This document shows, one piece after another, positions 17,380-24,949 of a stretch of 64,000 bases of DNA (its first letter is position 1; each line of letters opens with the position of its first letter). The stretch covers positions 18,175-82,174 of the IMG/VR virus record IMGVR_UViG_3300029893_000003. One strand, written 5' to 3'. This stretch comes from a virus. Both the position numbers and the translations under genes were made by a program. The notes beneath the pieces are model-generated. The model worked only from the letters and a program-made list of their open reading frames with translations. It made no database searches and had not been told where the DNA came from.

Positions 17380-18610
17380 GACTGCTCCCCACGGCTAAAG
17401 CCGGGGGCTTCTAGGACCGGAGTCCAGGCTCGCCAGCCCGCGAGCCAAAATGTTCAGAGATGCATTGAGATCGCGGTCCAGTTTCAGGCCGCAGTAAGGA
17501 CAGTCGTGGACACGCACACTCAAGTCTTTCGGAACCACCGCGCCGCAGCCGGAGCATTCTTGCGTTGTGCCTCTGGGGTTAACGCGCAGCACAGCACGAC
17601 CGGCACTTTCAGCCTTGTACGTGGTGAACTGCACGAACTGGCCCCAGGCCACGTCCGCGATATTCCGGTTGACAACCCGGTTTCCGTTGGACTGCATGTC
17701 CGCGATGTCCAACTTCTCAAAGACGATCAGGCCGAAGCGGTTGACGAGCTTGCGGCTCTCCTGGTGCGCGAAGTCGGCGCGCCGGTTGGTGGCGCGCTGG
17801 TAGGCATGGTTGAGCGCGCGCAGCACCTTGCGGCGCTCCGGCGAGCCTTTAGCGAACTGTTCTTTCTTGCGCTGCAAGCGGGCGATGTCCGCCGCATCGC
17901 GTTTCATCCAGCACTGGCGCGGGATACTGTCGCCGGTACTCAGCATGGCGAACGTCTTCAGGCCGAGATCCACGCCCACCACTTCAGGCGACGGGGGCAG
18001 AGGCGCGGCGTCTACTTCGCACGAAAAGCAGGCGTACCAGTTGCCTACGCTATCGCGCCGGATGATGACTGTTTTGGGTGTGCCTTCCAGGGGGCGATGC
18101 AGCTTGATTTTCACGGCTCCGATTTTCGAGAGCGTGAGCCGGTTACCGTCCAACTTCACCCCATTACCACACTGCGGATAGGTGAAACTGTCGTACCAGC
18201 CACGTCCCTTGAAGCGCGGGTAGCCGGGCTTCTCACCTGCCTTGACGCGGCGAAAGAATGCCTGGAACGCCAGATCGACGCGTGTGCACGCTTCTTGAAG
18301 CGACTGCGAAAAGGCGTTATTGAGAAATGGCTGCTCGGCTTTCCAGCCGGGGATCAGCTTAATCGTATCGAAGCGCGTCAGCGTTTCGCGGTTAATGTCC
18401 CAGGCATCGCGGCGCACTTCAAGCGTCGTGTTGTAAACCCACCGACAAGCATCCAATGCGCGCAGCAAGGCGGTGCGTTGGGCAGAAGTAGGAAAGAGGC
18501 GGTACTTGTAGGTCAATCGCATAGCCCGATTATACCATTTATGCTACAGGTTCACAAACATATGGCGCACCTTATATCCCCCTGCCTTCAGGCAGAGGTT
18601 TTACGGCGCT
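17380..18610 (-). mobile_element. IS200/IS605-type element carrying tnpB only
   Basis: The element is bounded by a right-end hairpin at 17386-17410 (CCCACGGC..GCCGGGGGC type) and a left-end hairpin at 18579-18598 (CCCCTGCC TTCA GGCAGAGG). It contains tnpB but no tnpA, so it needs a transposase from elsewhere. It is much richer in GC than its surroundings, a sign of recent arrival. In this family the right end also encodes the guide RNA. Exact ends are approximate. Confidence 0.75.
17395..18522 (-). CDS. tnpB: RNA-guided endonuclease TnpB
   Basis: A 375-residue TnpB. It begins with the typical MRLTYKYRLFPT, has the conserved FFRRVKAGEKPGYPRFKG, and a RuvC core with Asp in VGVDLGL, Glu in VFEKLDI and Asp in LDRDLNASLNIL. 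A zinc ribbon (CSGC and CPYC) lies just before the last RuvC motif. All three catalytic acids are present, so it may be active. TnpB proteins cut DNA using an RNA from the element's right end. Confidence 0.9.
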   Translation of the reverse strand: MRLTYKYRLFPTSAQRTALLRALDACRWVYNTTLEVRRDAWDINRETLTRFDTIKLIPGWKAEQPFLNNAFSQSLQEACTRVDLAFQAFFRRVKAGEKPGYPRFKGRGWYDSFTYPQCGNGVKLDGNRLTLSKIGAVKIKLHRPLEGTPKTVIIRRDSVGNWYACFSCEVDAAPLPPSPEVVGVDLGLKTFAMLSTGDSIPRQCWMKRDAADIARLQRKKEQFAKGSPERRKVLRALNHAYQRATNRRADFAHQESRKLVNRFGLIVFEKLDIADMQSNGNRVVNRNIADVAWGQFVQFTTYKAESAGRAVLRVNPRGTTQECSGCGAVVPKDLSVRVHDCPYCGLKLDRDLNASLNILARGLASLDSGPRSPRL

Positions 18611-18716
18611 TTTCCGATAAAGCTGAGTTCTCCCCAGGAGCATCATCACAACACGCCCAACAGGAAGCCCCACACACCGGACACTCTTCTACCACATCAC
18701 AACTCAACACTAACAT
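18588..18716 (-). CDS. Short Cys-rich protein, probably cut by the TnpB element
   Basis: A 42-residue frame starting inside the end of the upstream gene. It contains CPVCGASCWACC, a metal-binding type Cys cluster, and ends in sequence belonging to the left end of the TnpB element. The coding part before the element (about 32 residues) looks phage-derived, so the original gene was probably longer and lost its C-terminus. Confidence 0.4.
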   Translation of the reverse strand: MLVLSCDVVEECPVCGASCWACCDDAPGENSALSEKRRKTSA

Positions 18717-19113
18717 TAATATTCCCTAGATAATTTCGATTGTACATATCCTGCAACAACCGCATACCAAAATACATTACCGCAAGTCTTGATAGAGTCA
18801 AATCTACCAAAACCTCGTTATTCACGTCCATAAGAATGACATTGAACGTCTCCAACGAGTTGTGCCAGATAACGAGACGGTTTAGCGCGTCTCCCTCCCG
18901 AACAACTGTTTTCCCCTCAACGTGCGCAAGTGCAGCAGCAATAATTTTGACAACGAACCCCAACAAGCGTTCAGGTTCAATGTACAGCGTCTTTTCTAGC
19001 TTTCCTTCTGGCACCAGATACAGATGCAACCCGCCCATATTAGGATCAAACCGATACTGCAATGTGTCTGCAATTTTAGTTTTATTCTGTCTGCTAGCCG
19101 TAGTAACAATCAT
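18697..19113 (-). CDS. Hypothetical protein
   Basis: A 138-residue protein, not recognised. It has a basic N-terminus, a mixed alpha/beta body (GFVVKIIAAALAHVEGKTV, LVIWHNSLETFNVILMDVNNEVLVDL) and helix-forming residues near the end. It overlaps the preceding membrane-protein gene by 20 bases and is followed by the TnpB insertion. An early or accessory role is possible. Confidence 0.5.
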   Translation of the reverse strand: MIVTTASRQNKTKIADTLQYRFDPNMGGLHLYLVPEGKLEKTLYIEPERLLGFVVKIIAAALAHVEGKTVVREGDALNRLVIWHNSLETFNVILMDVNNEVLVDLTLSRLAVMYFGMRLLQDMYNRNYLGNINVSVEL

Positions 19114-19321
19114 TCTGATCCTCTGGTAGATAGTGATACACCTGGTTATTTTTAGCTACTAAAGCAAACGTCTTTGCCACGACCGGATCTTCATAGGCCA
19201 TTTCATCAAACACATCTGCCAAAGTAGCAGACCATGACTCAATTGATTTTCCTACCCAACGAATCTGAAGAAACAGTCCAAACTGAAAAACCAGCATAGC
19301 AATCAACAAGCCTAGTTCCAT
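19094..19321 (-). CDS. Small N-terminally anchored membrane protein
   Basis: A 75-residue protein with one N-terminal membrane segment (LGLLIAMLVFQFGLFLQI) and a soluble acidic tail. The ATG at 19321 has AGGAG eight bases upstream, which decides this start over earlier codons. No family is recognised. Confidence 0.55.
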   Translation of the reverse strand: MELGLLIAMLVFQFGLFLQIRWVGKSIESWSATLADVFDEMAYEDPVVAKTFALVAKNNQVYHYLPEDQNDCYYG

Positions 19322-19420
19322 TGCTGTCTCCTGTCTCTGCAAGGAAGGAGAGGTTCGCCAAACGCACAAGCCATAAGGAGAACGGAAAAGGAAAGCGAAC
19401 CTCTCACAAACACCAGTATA

Positions 19421-19711
19421 TCACGGAATGAAATGTCTGTCAATACCAAACAACAAACCTAGATTTCCATTATACCACACTACCATAGCATCTGTTTCTT
19501 GCAAAAAGAAAGCCAGCCCCTCTAACGATTCAATCTCTACAAACCAGCCTTCCCTTTCAGAATCATATTCTTCTACATCAAACCTCAAATCATCCAGCAG
19601 TTTGTAGTTATATCGTTTGGTTTGGTATACGTCCTTATAGGCCGGGGGAGCAGTACGCCGCTGGCTAGGATAGGGATAATCAATAGATCCTTCCAGAATA
19701 ATAAATCTCAT
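19421..19711 (-). CDS. Hypothetical acidic protein
   Basis: A 96-residue protein rich in Tyr, Asp and Glu, without a recognised motif. Its start overlaps the stop of the upstream gene as ATGA, so the two are probably co-translated. A beta-rich C-terminal part (AMVVWYNGNLGLLFGI) is visible. Confidence 0.5.
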   Translation of the reverse strand: MRFIILEGSIDYPYPSQRRTAPPAYKDVYQTKRYNYKLLDDLRFDVEEYDSEREGWFVEIESLEGLAFFLQETDAMVVWYNGNLGLLFGIDRHFIP

Positions 19712-20055
19712 TCAAGTCTCCTAATCTCGTCGTCAGGACAAACCATTGAAAAGAAACGTTCTTCCACCACCAAAAACTCACCGTAATTCAGTTTACGCCG
19801 ATCTCCGTTAATCCAAACTTTTGAATTACTTATCGAATAAGGAAACCCAAGAATTGTTCCATCCGTTTGAGTAGTCTGTCCATAAAGATGCAACGACCAA
19901 CATTCCGACGCTAAGTCATTGTATGTGGCAGAGTTCATCACCACCACAATACCAGGATTCTCTACCAGCTTTCCCTGGCTTTCTATAAAGCGGGGAACGG
20001 CATGTCGGTTGAGATAGGTTTCTATACTACTCAAAAAATCACTATAAAGACTCAT
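19708..20055 (-). CDS. Hypothetical protein
   Basis: A 115-residue protein of mixed alpha/beta sequence, with no recognised family. Its start overlaps the upstream HD-like gene as ATGA, and its stop overlaps the next gene likewise, giving a three-gene translationally coupled unit (HD-like protein, this one and the 19421-19711 gene). Confidence 0.5.
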   Translation of the reverse strand: MSLYSDFLSSIETYLNRHAVPRFIESQGKLVENPGIVVVMNSATYNDLASECWSLHLYGQTTQTDGTILGFPYSISNSKVWINGDRRKLNYGEFLVVEERFFSMVCPDDEIRRLE

Positions 20056-20507
20056 ATTCCCAACACCTTCCCTAAAGACCCGCCCAAAACCTTTTGTAAA
20101 AGCGTATCTCTAGCGTCTGTGTATTGTTCTATTTCTTTCGTCTCTGCCGGAGATCGATCAACAGAAAAATCAAGATCAGAGATTTTAACGACAACTGCAT
20201 GAGGGTTTTTTGATACCTGCTCAATATATTCAAAATAAGATTGGTTAGGCTTTCTTGTTAGTGCAACTACCGCATCCACCACATCATCAGGGAACTCCTT
20301 ACGCAACCGCTCTTCTGTAATGTCCGTTCTTTCTAAAATACCATGAAGCACCGCAATCGTAGACAGCTTTTCATTGTTCTTGATTGCTAGATTATTCATC
20401 ACATCTATAGCATGAAGAATAAAGGGCCTTCCCCTCTCATCTTCATCACAATGATAAATAGCAGCGAACATAATGGCCCTAGCCAGCATCCGTTTTTCTC
20501 TCCACAT
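20052..20507 (-). CDS. HD-domain protein related to RelA/SpoT hydrolases, altered active site
   Basis: A 151-residue protein with the layout of the HD hydrolase half of RelA/SpoT: RAIMFAAIYHCDEDERG, GRPFILHAIDVM, AVLHGILERTDI, and VVVKISDLDFSVDR. In the signature LHDxxED the Asp is replaced by Gly (LHGILER). The metal site may therefore be impaired, making it a regulator or an altered (p)ppGpp hydrolase. The start at 20507 has TGGAG close upstream. It is the first gene of its leftward unit, next to a control region. Confidence 0.65.
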   Translation of the reverse strand: MWREKRMLARAIMFAAIYHCDEDERGRPFILHAIDVMNNLAIKNNEKLSTIAVLHGILERTDITEERLRKEFPDDVVDAVVALTRKPNQSYFEYIEQVSKNPHAVVVKISDLDFSVDRSPAETKEIEQYTDARDTLLQKVLGGSLGKVLGI

Positions 20508-20858
20508 AATATCTCCATTATACTTGTATCTGCCCACAAAGTCAAGCAATGTGGGATAACTTTGGCAAATGTGGGATAATGTGGGATTCCCCTAACAAAG
20601 ACAAATAATGAGTCACTTACAGACTCTTTTACTTTAGATCATACACAGACTCTAAATACAGACTCTATAATAATAAATACTAGAATCTTTATATTATAAG
20701 TATTTATAAAGAGTCTTTTAGAGTCTTTAAGATTCAAAATTTTAGGGTTTTTCAAAATCCCACTTTCCCACTTCAGTATACCAAACTATCCCACATTTTA
20801 CAAGACTCTTGACAAAAATTTACGTTTGTGTTATTCTGTATCTGAGGAGAAAAAAAAA
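20508..20858. promoter_or_regulatory. Divergent control region with repeated GTGGGAT and AGACTCT
   Basis: About 350 bases without a gene. GTGGGATAA occurs at 20551 and 20571, GTGGGATT at 20581. ATCCCAC lies in the opposite sense at 20757 and 20788, with TTCCCAC at 20765. AGACTCT or AGAGTCT appears at least five times between 20620 and 20808. The middle is AT-rich. This looks like a two-way operator or a replication-related region. Confidence 0.5.
20809..20837 (+). promoter_or_regulatory. Sigma-70-type promoter
   Basis: TTGACA at 20809-20814, a 17-base spacer and TATTCT at 20832-20837. It lies just upstream of the ATG at 20859, so transcription would start close to the ribosome-binding site. 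Confidence 0.65.
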
Positions 20859-21314
20859 ATGAAACGACACTGGATGTATTTTAAGTATGTTCTGAAACAT
20901 AAGTGGTTTGTGTTTTTGGCAGGCAGGAAACTGAACGTTCCTTTGTGGTGCTTGTTGTTACATGATTGGGATAAGTTTACTCCTGGTATGTGGATACCTT
21001 ATGCCAGAACTTTTCGCAAACCCAATGGAGAAGGACAATACGAACCTTCAGAGGAGTTTTATGCTGCGTGGAATGGGCATGAAAAGCGGAACAAACATCA
21101 TTGGCAGTATTGGGTTTTGCTAAAAGATTCAGGGGAACTAGTGCCTCTTCCTATACCTGATAAGCACAGACGAGAGATGCTTGCTGATTGGATTGGGGCA
21201 GGCATGGCACTTGGAAAACCAGACACAAAACAGTGGTATCTTGATAATCACAGCAAAATGCACATTCACAAAGATACTAGGATGTGGATAGAAAAGCAAC
21301 TTTCAATTATTTGA
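20859..21314 (+). CDS. DUF5662-like protein
   Basis: A 151-residue protein with a pattern I associate with DUF5662: LLHDWDKFTPGMWIPYARTF followed by WNGHEKRNKHHWQYW. Conserved His/Asp suggest a metal-binding helical fold, perhaps an HD relative, but the reaction is unknown. The start at 20859 has GAGGAG nine bases before it and a clear promoter upstream. It is the first gene of the short rightward unit. Confidence 0.6.
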   Translation: MKRHWMYFKYVLKHKWFVFLAGRKLNVPLWCLLLHDWDKFTPGMWIPYARTFRKPNGEGQYEPSEEFYAAWNGHEKRNKHHWQYWVLLKDSGELVPLPIPDKHRREMLADWIGAGMALGKPDTKQWYLDNHSKMHIHKDTRMWIEKQLSII

Positions 21315-21426
21315 GTAGATTATTATAAGGCATTGTACAATGGAGAAATACCACAGCCAACTATGACAAAAAGACTACTATAAACTTATGGCAGAAGCGA
21401 ATGGTTGGCCTATAGAGGAGGAAAAG

Positions 21427-21768
21427 ATGGAAGAAGAACGTCTTACTTCTAAAGAAATTATCGATCTATCTAAATTGGTAGGCAAGGAACTAGGAAGCCG
21501 TTTTTCTGGTACTCTAGAGTATGTTTTTCAGAACGATAAAATCAATATACGGGCAAGTGGTGGACTAGGGCCTTTTAGTCGCGTCCACATTGAATACTTG
21601 TATCGGGGAGAGTGGACTCCTGTATTTGATTATGAAGGACCGCTTATGCAGGTTACACGCTTTCGTTATGGTAAATGGGTAGATATTCTTGAAGAGTTAG
21701 GCGACAAAGCAGAACGCCGCATTGAGGAACGCGAGAACGAGTTCTTTGGAGATTTGGATGAAGACTAA
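21427..21768 (+). CDS. Hypothetical acidic protein
   Basis: A 113-residue acidic protein starting MEEERLTSKEI. The start at 21427 has GAGGAGG upstream. It contains a beta-rich middle and a helical, acidic C-terminus (GDKAERRIEERENEFFG). No family recognised. Confidence 0.5.
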   Translation: MEEERLTSKEIIDLSKLVGKELGSRFSGTLEYVFQNDKINIRASGGLGPFSRVHIEYLYRGEWTPVFDYEGPLMQVTRFRYGKWVDILEELGDKAERRIEERENEFFGDLDED

Positions 21769-21770
21769 TT

Positions 21771-21896
21771 ATGAGAATAAAAATTTTTTTAATTAAATTG
21801 TTATGGAAAATTTCTTGTTCGATTGAAAAGAAATGCTGGCATTGGGTTGTGGATCATGGGCTGGTATTAGAGTTGTTGGGTAAGGAGAAGGAATGA
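21771..21896 (+). CDS. Short basic hydrophobic peptide, possible gene
   Basis: A 41-residue frame (MRIKIFLIKLLWKIS...) that begins two bases after the previous stop and ends overlapping the start of the next gene (ATGA). The packing supports it, but no strong ribosome site is visible. Confidence 0.4.
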   Translation: MRIKIFLIKLLWKISCSIEKKCWHWVVDHGLVLELLGKEKE

Positions 21897-22123
21897 GCGA
21901 TAAAACTGTTGCAGTATCAGACGTTTTCAATCCCGATGCGATTCTATTTGCAGCAGAAAAGGGAAGCTCAGATTGCCAACGGCTTGATGAGAATTGCGAA
22001 TATCTTGGAACTTTTGATGGGTGTCGTTATTATAAAAACTCGCCAGCCAAAAGTAAGATTCCTGATCGATGGGAAATCTTTTCTAAGTGGAAAGAGAGTA
22101 TTTTAAAGAACAAAGATGGCTAA
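21893..22123 (+). CDS. Hypothetical protein
   Basis: A 76-residue protein with AAGGAGAAGGA before the ATG. It contains CQRLDENCEYLGTFDGCRYY, which has three Cys and resembles a small metal-binding or disulfide segment. Function unknown. Confidence 0.5.
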   Translation: MSDKTVAVSDVFNPDAILFAAEKGSSDCQRLDENCEYLGTFDGCRYYKNSPAKSKIPDRWEIFSKWKESILKNKDG

Positions 22124-22337
22124 TCAAGCAGGAGAACGAAGTTCTAGTACTTGGGTGTTTGTTTGTAGTGCGCCAGATGCTTATGCCGCGTTGTGGGAAT
22201 TTATGGATGATAAAATTAAACGAGAACTAATCTCAAACGGCCCTATTCCCTGTGAAGGAACCTTGAAAACAGGACCGCATTGTATGGATTGCAGGTTTGG
22301 TACGGGAGAGTTGATCGATGAAGACTTTTTTGATTAG
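22116..22337 (+). CDS. Hypothetical protein with CxxC end
   Basis: A 73-residue protein overlapping the previous gene by 8 bases. It ends in a Cys/His pattern (CEGTLKTGPHCMDCRFG). Function unknown; the context is a run of small coupled early-type genes. Confidence 0.45.
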   Translation: MANQAGERSSSTWVFVCSAPDAYAALWEFMDDKIKRELISNGPIPCEGTLKTGPHCMDCRFGTGELIDEDFFD

Positions 22338-22446
22338 CTGGATTAAAAAGCGGATTCCTCTGTGGTTAGCCCTTTGGGGATATGAAAAAGTAAATCAAGA
22401 GGGATACTGGTACATCAAAGAGCAACAGCTAAGGAAACAGCTATAA
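22318..22446 (+). CDS. Short hydrophobic/basic peptide, possible gene
   Basis: A 42-residue frame (MKTFLISWIKKRIPLWLALWG...) overlapping the preceding gene by 20 bases and ending at the convergent SLOG-family gene. One possible membrane-associated helix. Low support beyond packing. Confidence 0.4.
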   Translation: MKTFLISWIKKRIPLWLALWGYEKVNQEGYWYIKEQQLRKQL

Positions 22447-22794
22447 CCAGCATTTAGGTAGAAATATGAGTAAGGGCTTTCCGGCTTTGGCTGAGAGGCA
22501 GATCGTATGGTAGGTTCCTTTGGACTCACCGTCCCAAAAGGCCACTATACGATCTGCCTCATTCACTATGTCATTATTCCGTCTCATTCCTGCTGAACGC
22601 CCATACTTCTTCCAATCAGCAGGGAAAATCTTAGTTTCTAGTCCTCGCATCTTTGCTAGTTGTTCTGCCGCCCGATCTACCCCTATAGCTCCGCCGCTGA
22701 TAACTACGGTTTCTTCATCCAAAGTGTCAATGAAGTTTTTAATTTTTAGTAAGTCTTTCCAATTTCTTGACCCTACTATTGCAATTTTATCCAT
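22441..22794 (-). CDS. SLOG/YpsA-like nucleotide-binding protein
   Basis: A 117-residue Rossmann-like protein with the SLOG pattern: IAIVGSRNW, VISGGAIGVDRAAEQLA, and IFPADWKKYGRSAGMRRNNDI. Such proteins bind nucleotide-derived ligands and are common in phages and in DprA relatives. The GSR start and GGAxGVDxxA site are both intact. It converges with the plus-strand unit and overlaps the next gene at its start. Confidence 0.75.
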   Translation of the reverse strand: MDKIAIVGSRNWKDLLKIKNFIDTLDEETVVISGGAIGVDRAAEQLAKMRGLETKIFPADWKKYGRSAGMRRNNDIVNEADRIVAFWDGESKGTYHTICLSAKAGKPLLIFLPKCWL

Positions 22795-23005
22795 TGTCGA
22801 TCAAACTAATGAGATAATAAGTAGAGGACGCTATCACAATAATCATTCCTAATACAGCTAGAAGATACGGAAAGAACACAATAGAGGCTGCTATTACAAC
22901 AGGCACAACTACAAACCACGTAGATATTGCCCCTAGCAGCTTAACCTTATCAAACTCCCACGCATCAGCAATCCAATCTAAAAGCCGTTCTATTTTATCT
23001 AGCAT
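22787..23005 (-). CDS. Small two-helix membrane protein
   Basis: A 72-residue protein with a charged helical N-terminus and a long hydrophobic stretch that can form two membrane helices (WFVVVPVVIAASIVFF and LLAVLGMIIVIASSTYYLI). Overlaps the SLOG gene start. Function unknown. Confidence 0.5.
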   Translation of the reverse strand: MLDKIERLLDWIADAWEFDKVKLLGAISTWFVVVPVVIAASIVFFPYLLAVLGMIIVIASSTYYLISLIDNG

Positions 23006-23051
23006 GTTAAATGTACTCCGTCTCTAACATATACCAGAACGCCACCAATCG

Positions 23052-23444
23052 TCACTCGATTTTCGCGTCAATGCCCCAGGCCTGCGCAATTTGCAGCAAG
23101 ATTTCTGCTGCTGTGTCCCTGTGGCAGAACTTGCCCCGGCTGCAATAGCACGCCAGCGTCACGACGCCTTTGCCTTGCAGCCAATTACGTAACTCAGGCG
23201 CGTACTGCTTCCAGCGCGCCCGCAATAATTGTTTGTATGCTGCGACGTACTGTTCGTCGTCAATCGCCGCGTACTTCAGCGTCCACGACGGCGGTTGCTC
23301 GCCAGCCCTCTCCGCCGCCCAGCGCTTGTGCCCCCCGACGATTTCCCAGCTGGGCGCAAAGAAGCGCCCAATGCCTGTGCTCGATTTTACGGTCGTGTCA
23401 ATTACTTCGGGTTCGCCAATTCTCCCTGTGCGTATAATTAGCAT
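23052..23444 (-). CDS. DUF488-like protein with CYC...CHR motif
   Basis: A 130-residue protein whose end reads GKGVVTLACYCSRGKFCHRDTAA, the hallmark of DUF488-like proteins. Related proteins are often found in phages; their biochemistry is not settled. An AAAGGAG site sits before the ATG. The coding sequence is clearly more GC-rich than its neighbours, suggesting separate acquisition, possibly from a host. Confidence 0.7.
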   Translation of the reverse strand: MLIIRTGRIGEPEVIDTTVKSSTGIGRFFAPSWEIVGGHKRWAAERAGEQPPSWTLKYAAIDDEQYVAAYKQLLRARWKQYAPELRNWLQGKGVVTLACYCSRGKFCHRDTAAEILLQIAQAWGIDAKIE

Positions 23445-23575
23445 GCGCCTGCTCCTTTCGTAACCCGCGATGACACCGAGCGCGTTGCGGTGTAAAAAGA
23501 GAGTAGAAAAGCAAGCACTAGATTACGCATATCAATAAGGAATTGTAGTCCTACATAAACCAAAGTAATAGCCAT
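23438..23575 (-). CDS. Short membrane-type peptide, possible gene
   Basis: A 45-residue frame starting MAITLVYVGLQFLIDMRN, with GGGGGA close to the ATG, ending inside the start of the DUF488-like gene. One hydrophobic helix is visible. Support is moderate. Confidence 0.4.
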   Translation of the reverse strand: MAITLVYVGLQFLIDMRNLVLAFLLSFYTATRSVSSRVTKGAGAC

Positions 23576-23618
23576 ATATCCCCCATAAATAAGAAGAAAT
23601 CAGAAACTATTCGAAAGA

Positions 23619-23792
23619 TTAATCAGCATATCCCAACTTAATTAACAAAAAAGCAAGGGCATATATAATCCCAAAAGCAGTCAAAAGCTCTAGCATAATG
23701 AGAGGAAAGCAAATAAACAAAACAATAAGACACAGAATACCGCCCACAAAGCAAGATACAAGAAGGGCCGAAAGAAAGTCGTTGTCTAACAT
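23619..23792 (-). CDS. Small two-helix membrane protein, 57 residues
   Basis: A short gene with an excellent ribosome site (AAAGGAG, six bases before ATG). The product MLDNDFLSALLVSCFVGGIL... has two hydrophobic segments and almost no soluble part. This frame is preferred over the overlapping Cys-rich frame because of the ribosome site and membrane-type composition. Function unknown. Confidence 0.6.
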   Translation of the reverse strand: MLDNDFLSALLVSCFVGGILCLIVLFICFPLIMLELLTAFGIIYALAFLLIKLGYAD

Positions 23793-23945
23793 CACACTCT
23801 CCTTTCTTACAAGTATACATTACAAGAGAAATAAAGTCAATAGACGATACAAGAGGGCCTACTAAGAAAAAGATAAGGGGTACATAAAAGAAAAGAGAGG
23901 AACGATATGGGTGGATTAGTTAAGTTTAAGAGAAAAAAAAATAAT

Positions 23946-24602
23946 TTAATGTACTTTACGTAATTTAACATATTTATGTTTGTAAAATTTTCCTACGGGG
24001 GTGAATCCTAAATCAAGCATGTTTTGATGTGTGAGATTTACCTTACCCCGTTTACGGGTTTGGGAGATTCCATTTTTAGTATAAATCCATGTGGGTGTGG
24101 TTTTTCCTACGTAAGTCCAGCCTGAGCTTTTATAAACTTCTCCGGTATGTCCTTGCCATGTGTCCGCATACGTAACAAGACATTTCCACCTTGTATCTAA
24201 CATTTTTATAGATTTACTCAGCATAAAGGACGCAGAGTTTTTAGGGGCAGAAGGAATCAAAACCATTCGTGAAAGAGAGAGAACACGATTAGGTTCTTCA
24301 TAAGTAGCCTCTGCCGCACGCCGAGTAGGGGGCAACCACCAAGTTACTCCAAACAAAACATCAAACTCTTTATGAAACAATCCAAAACAAGCAACACACA
24401 GTTTACTAACACTTCTGGTATAGTGATGTTGAACTATAAGAGTTCTTCCTAATGAGGGATCAATAGGACGTACTTCCCAGGACTCTTTATGTAAGGGGCC
24501 TACAGGCAACATATTTTTCTCCTTTAAAATTTCCAAGTAAATTTCTGAATATTTGGACTTTCTAGGTTCTGGTATATCTTCCTTGTTAATAATGGTAATC
24601 AT
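23946..24602 (-). CDS. mom: Mom-like DNA base modification protein
   Basis: A 218-residue protein that matches the pattern of Mu Mom relatives: QHHYTRSVSKLCVACFGLF, VLSLSRMVLIPSAPKNSASF, YADTWQGHTGEVYKSSGWTYVG. Mom converts adenines to a bulky N6 derivative and protects phage DNA from many restriction enzymes. The GNAT-like fold residues appear intact. It is the first gene leftward of a long non-coding region and lacks an obvious ribosome site. Confidence 0.75.
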   Translation of the reverse strand: MITIINKEDIPEPRKSKYSEIYLEILKEKNMLPVGPLHKESWEVRPIDPSLGRTLIVQHHYTRSVSKLCVACFGLFHKEFDVLFGVTWWLPPTRRAAEATYEEPNRVLSLSRMVLIPSAPKNSASFMLSKSIKMLDTRWKCLVTYADTWQGHTGEVYKSSGWTYVGKTTPTWIYTKNGISQTRKRGKVNLTHQNMLDLGFTPVGKFYKHKYVKLRKVH

Positions 24603-24949
24603 TGTTTTTTTTTTCTACAGAAACGATATTTATCAATATAGCACAGTACAATAAGAATGTCAATAATCAGGCGGTTTAAGTATGACTGAGGGTTAGTTAA
24701 GTTTAAGAGAAAAATAATTTCAAAAAAATTTTTTGTATAAAAATTGTCCAGCGCGCACATCACCGCCGCGAAACCGAACGCGGCTGGCGGGTTCGTTAGC
24801 TATTAGCACTAAGACTACAGTTACCATAATATGCCGTGTTCAGTTTAGAGTTAACTAAGAGTACAGACACCGTTATACTACCTCTTAAAAACCTATCCAC
24901 ACGTTCCCTAGAATCATAATTTTAGGAAGTGCTAACCGGGAGATGGAAT
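24603..24949. other. Non-coding AT-rich stretch
   Basis: No convincing gene. A GC-rich patch (24750-24800, GCGCGC, CGCGGCTGGCGGG) stands out. GTTAAGTTTAAGAGAAAAA occurs at both 23919 and 24693, a direct repeat on either side of the Mom gene. Confidence 0.4.

Noticed and set aside
17506-18729. 407-codon plus-strand frame opposite tnpB
   Set aside because: A shadow frame of a GC-rich gene; TnpB motifs on the other strand are complete.
23638-23820. 60-codon Cys-rich minus-strand frame
   Set aside because: The overlapping 57-residue frame at 23619-23792 has a strong ribosome site and membrane-protein composition, so it is the better gene.
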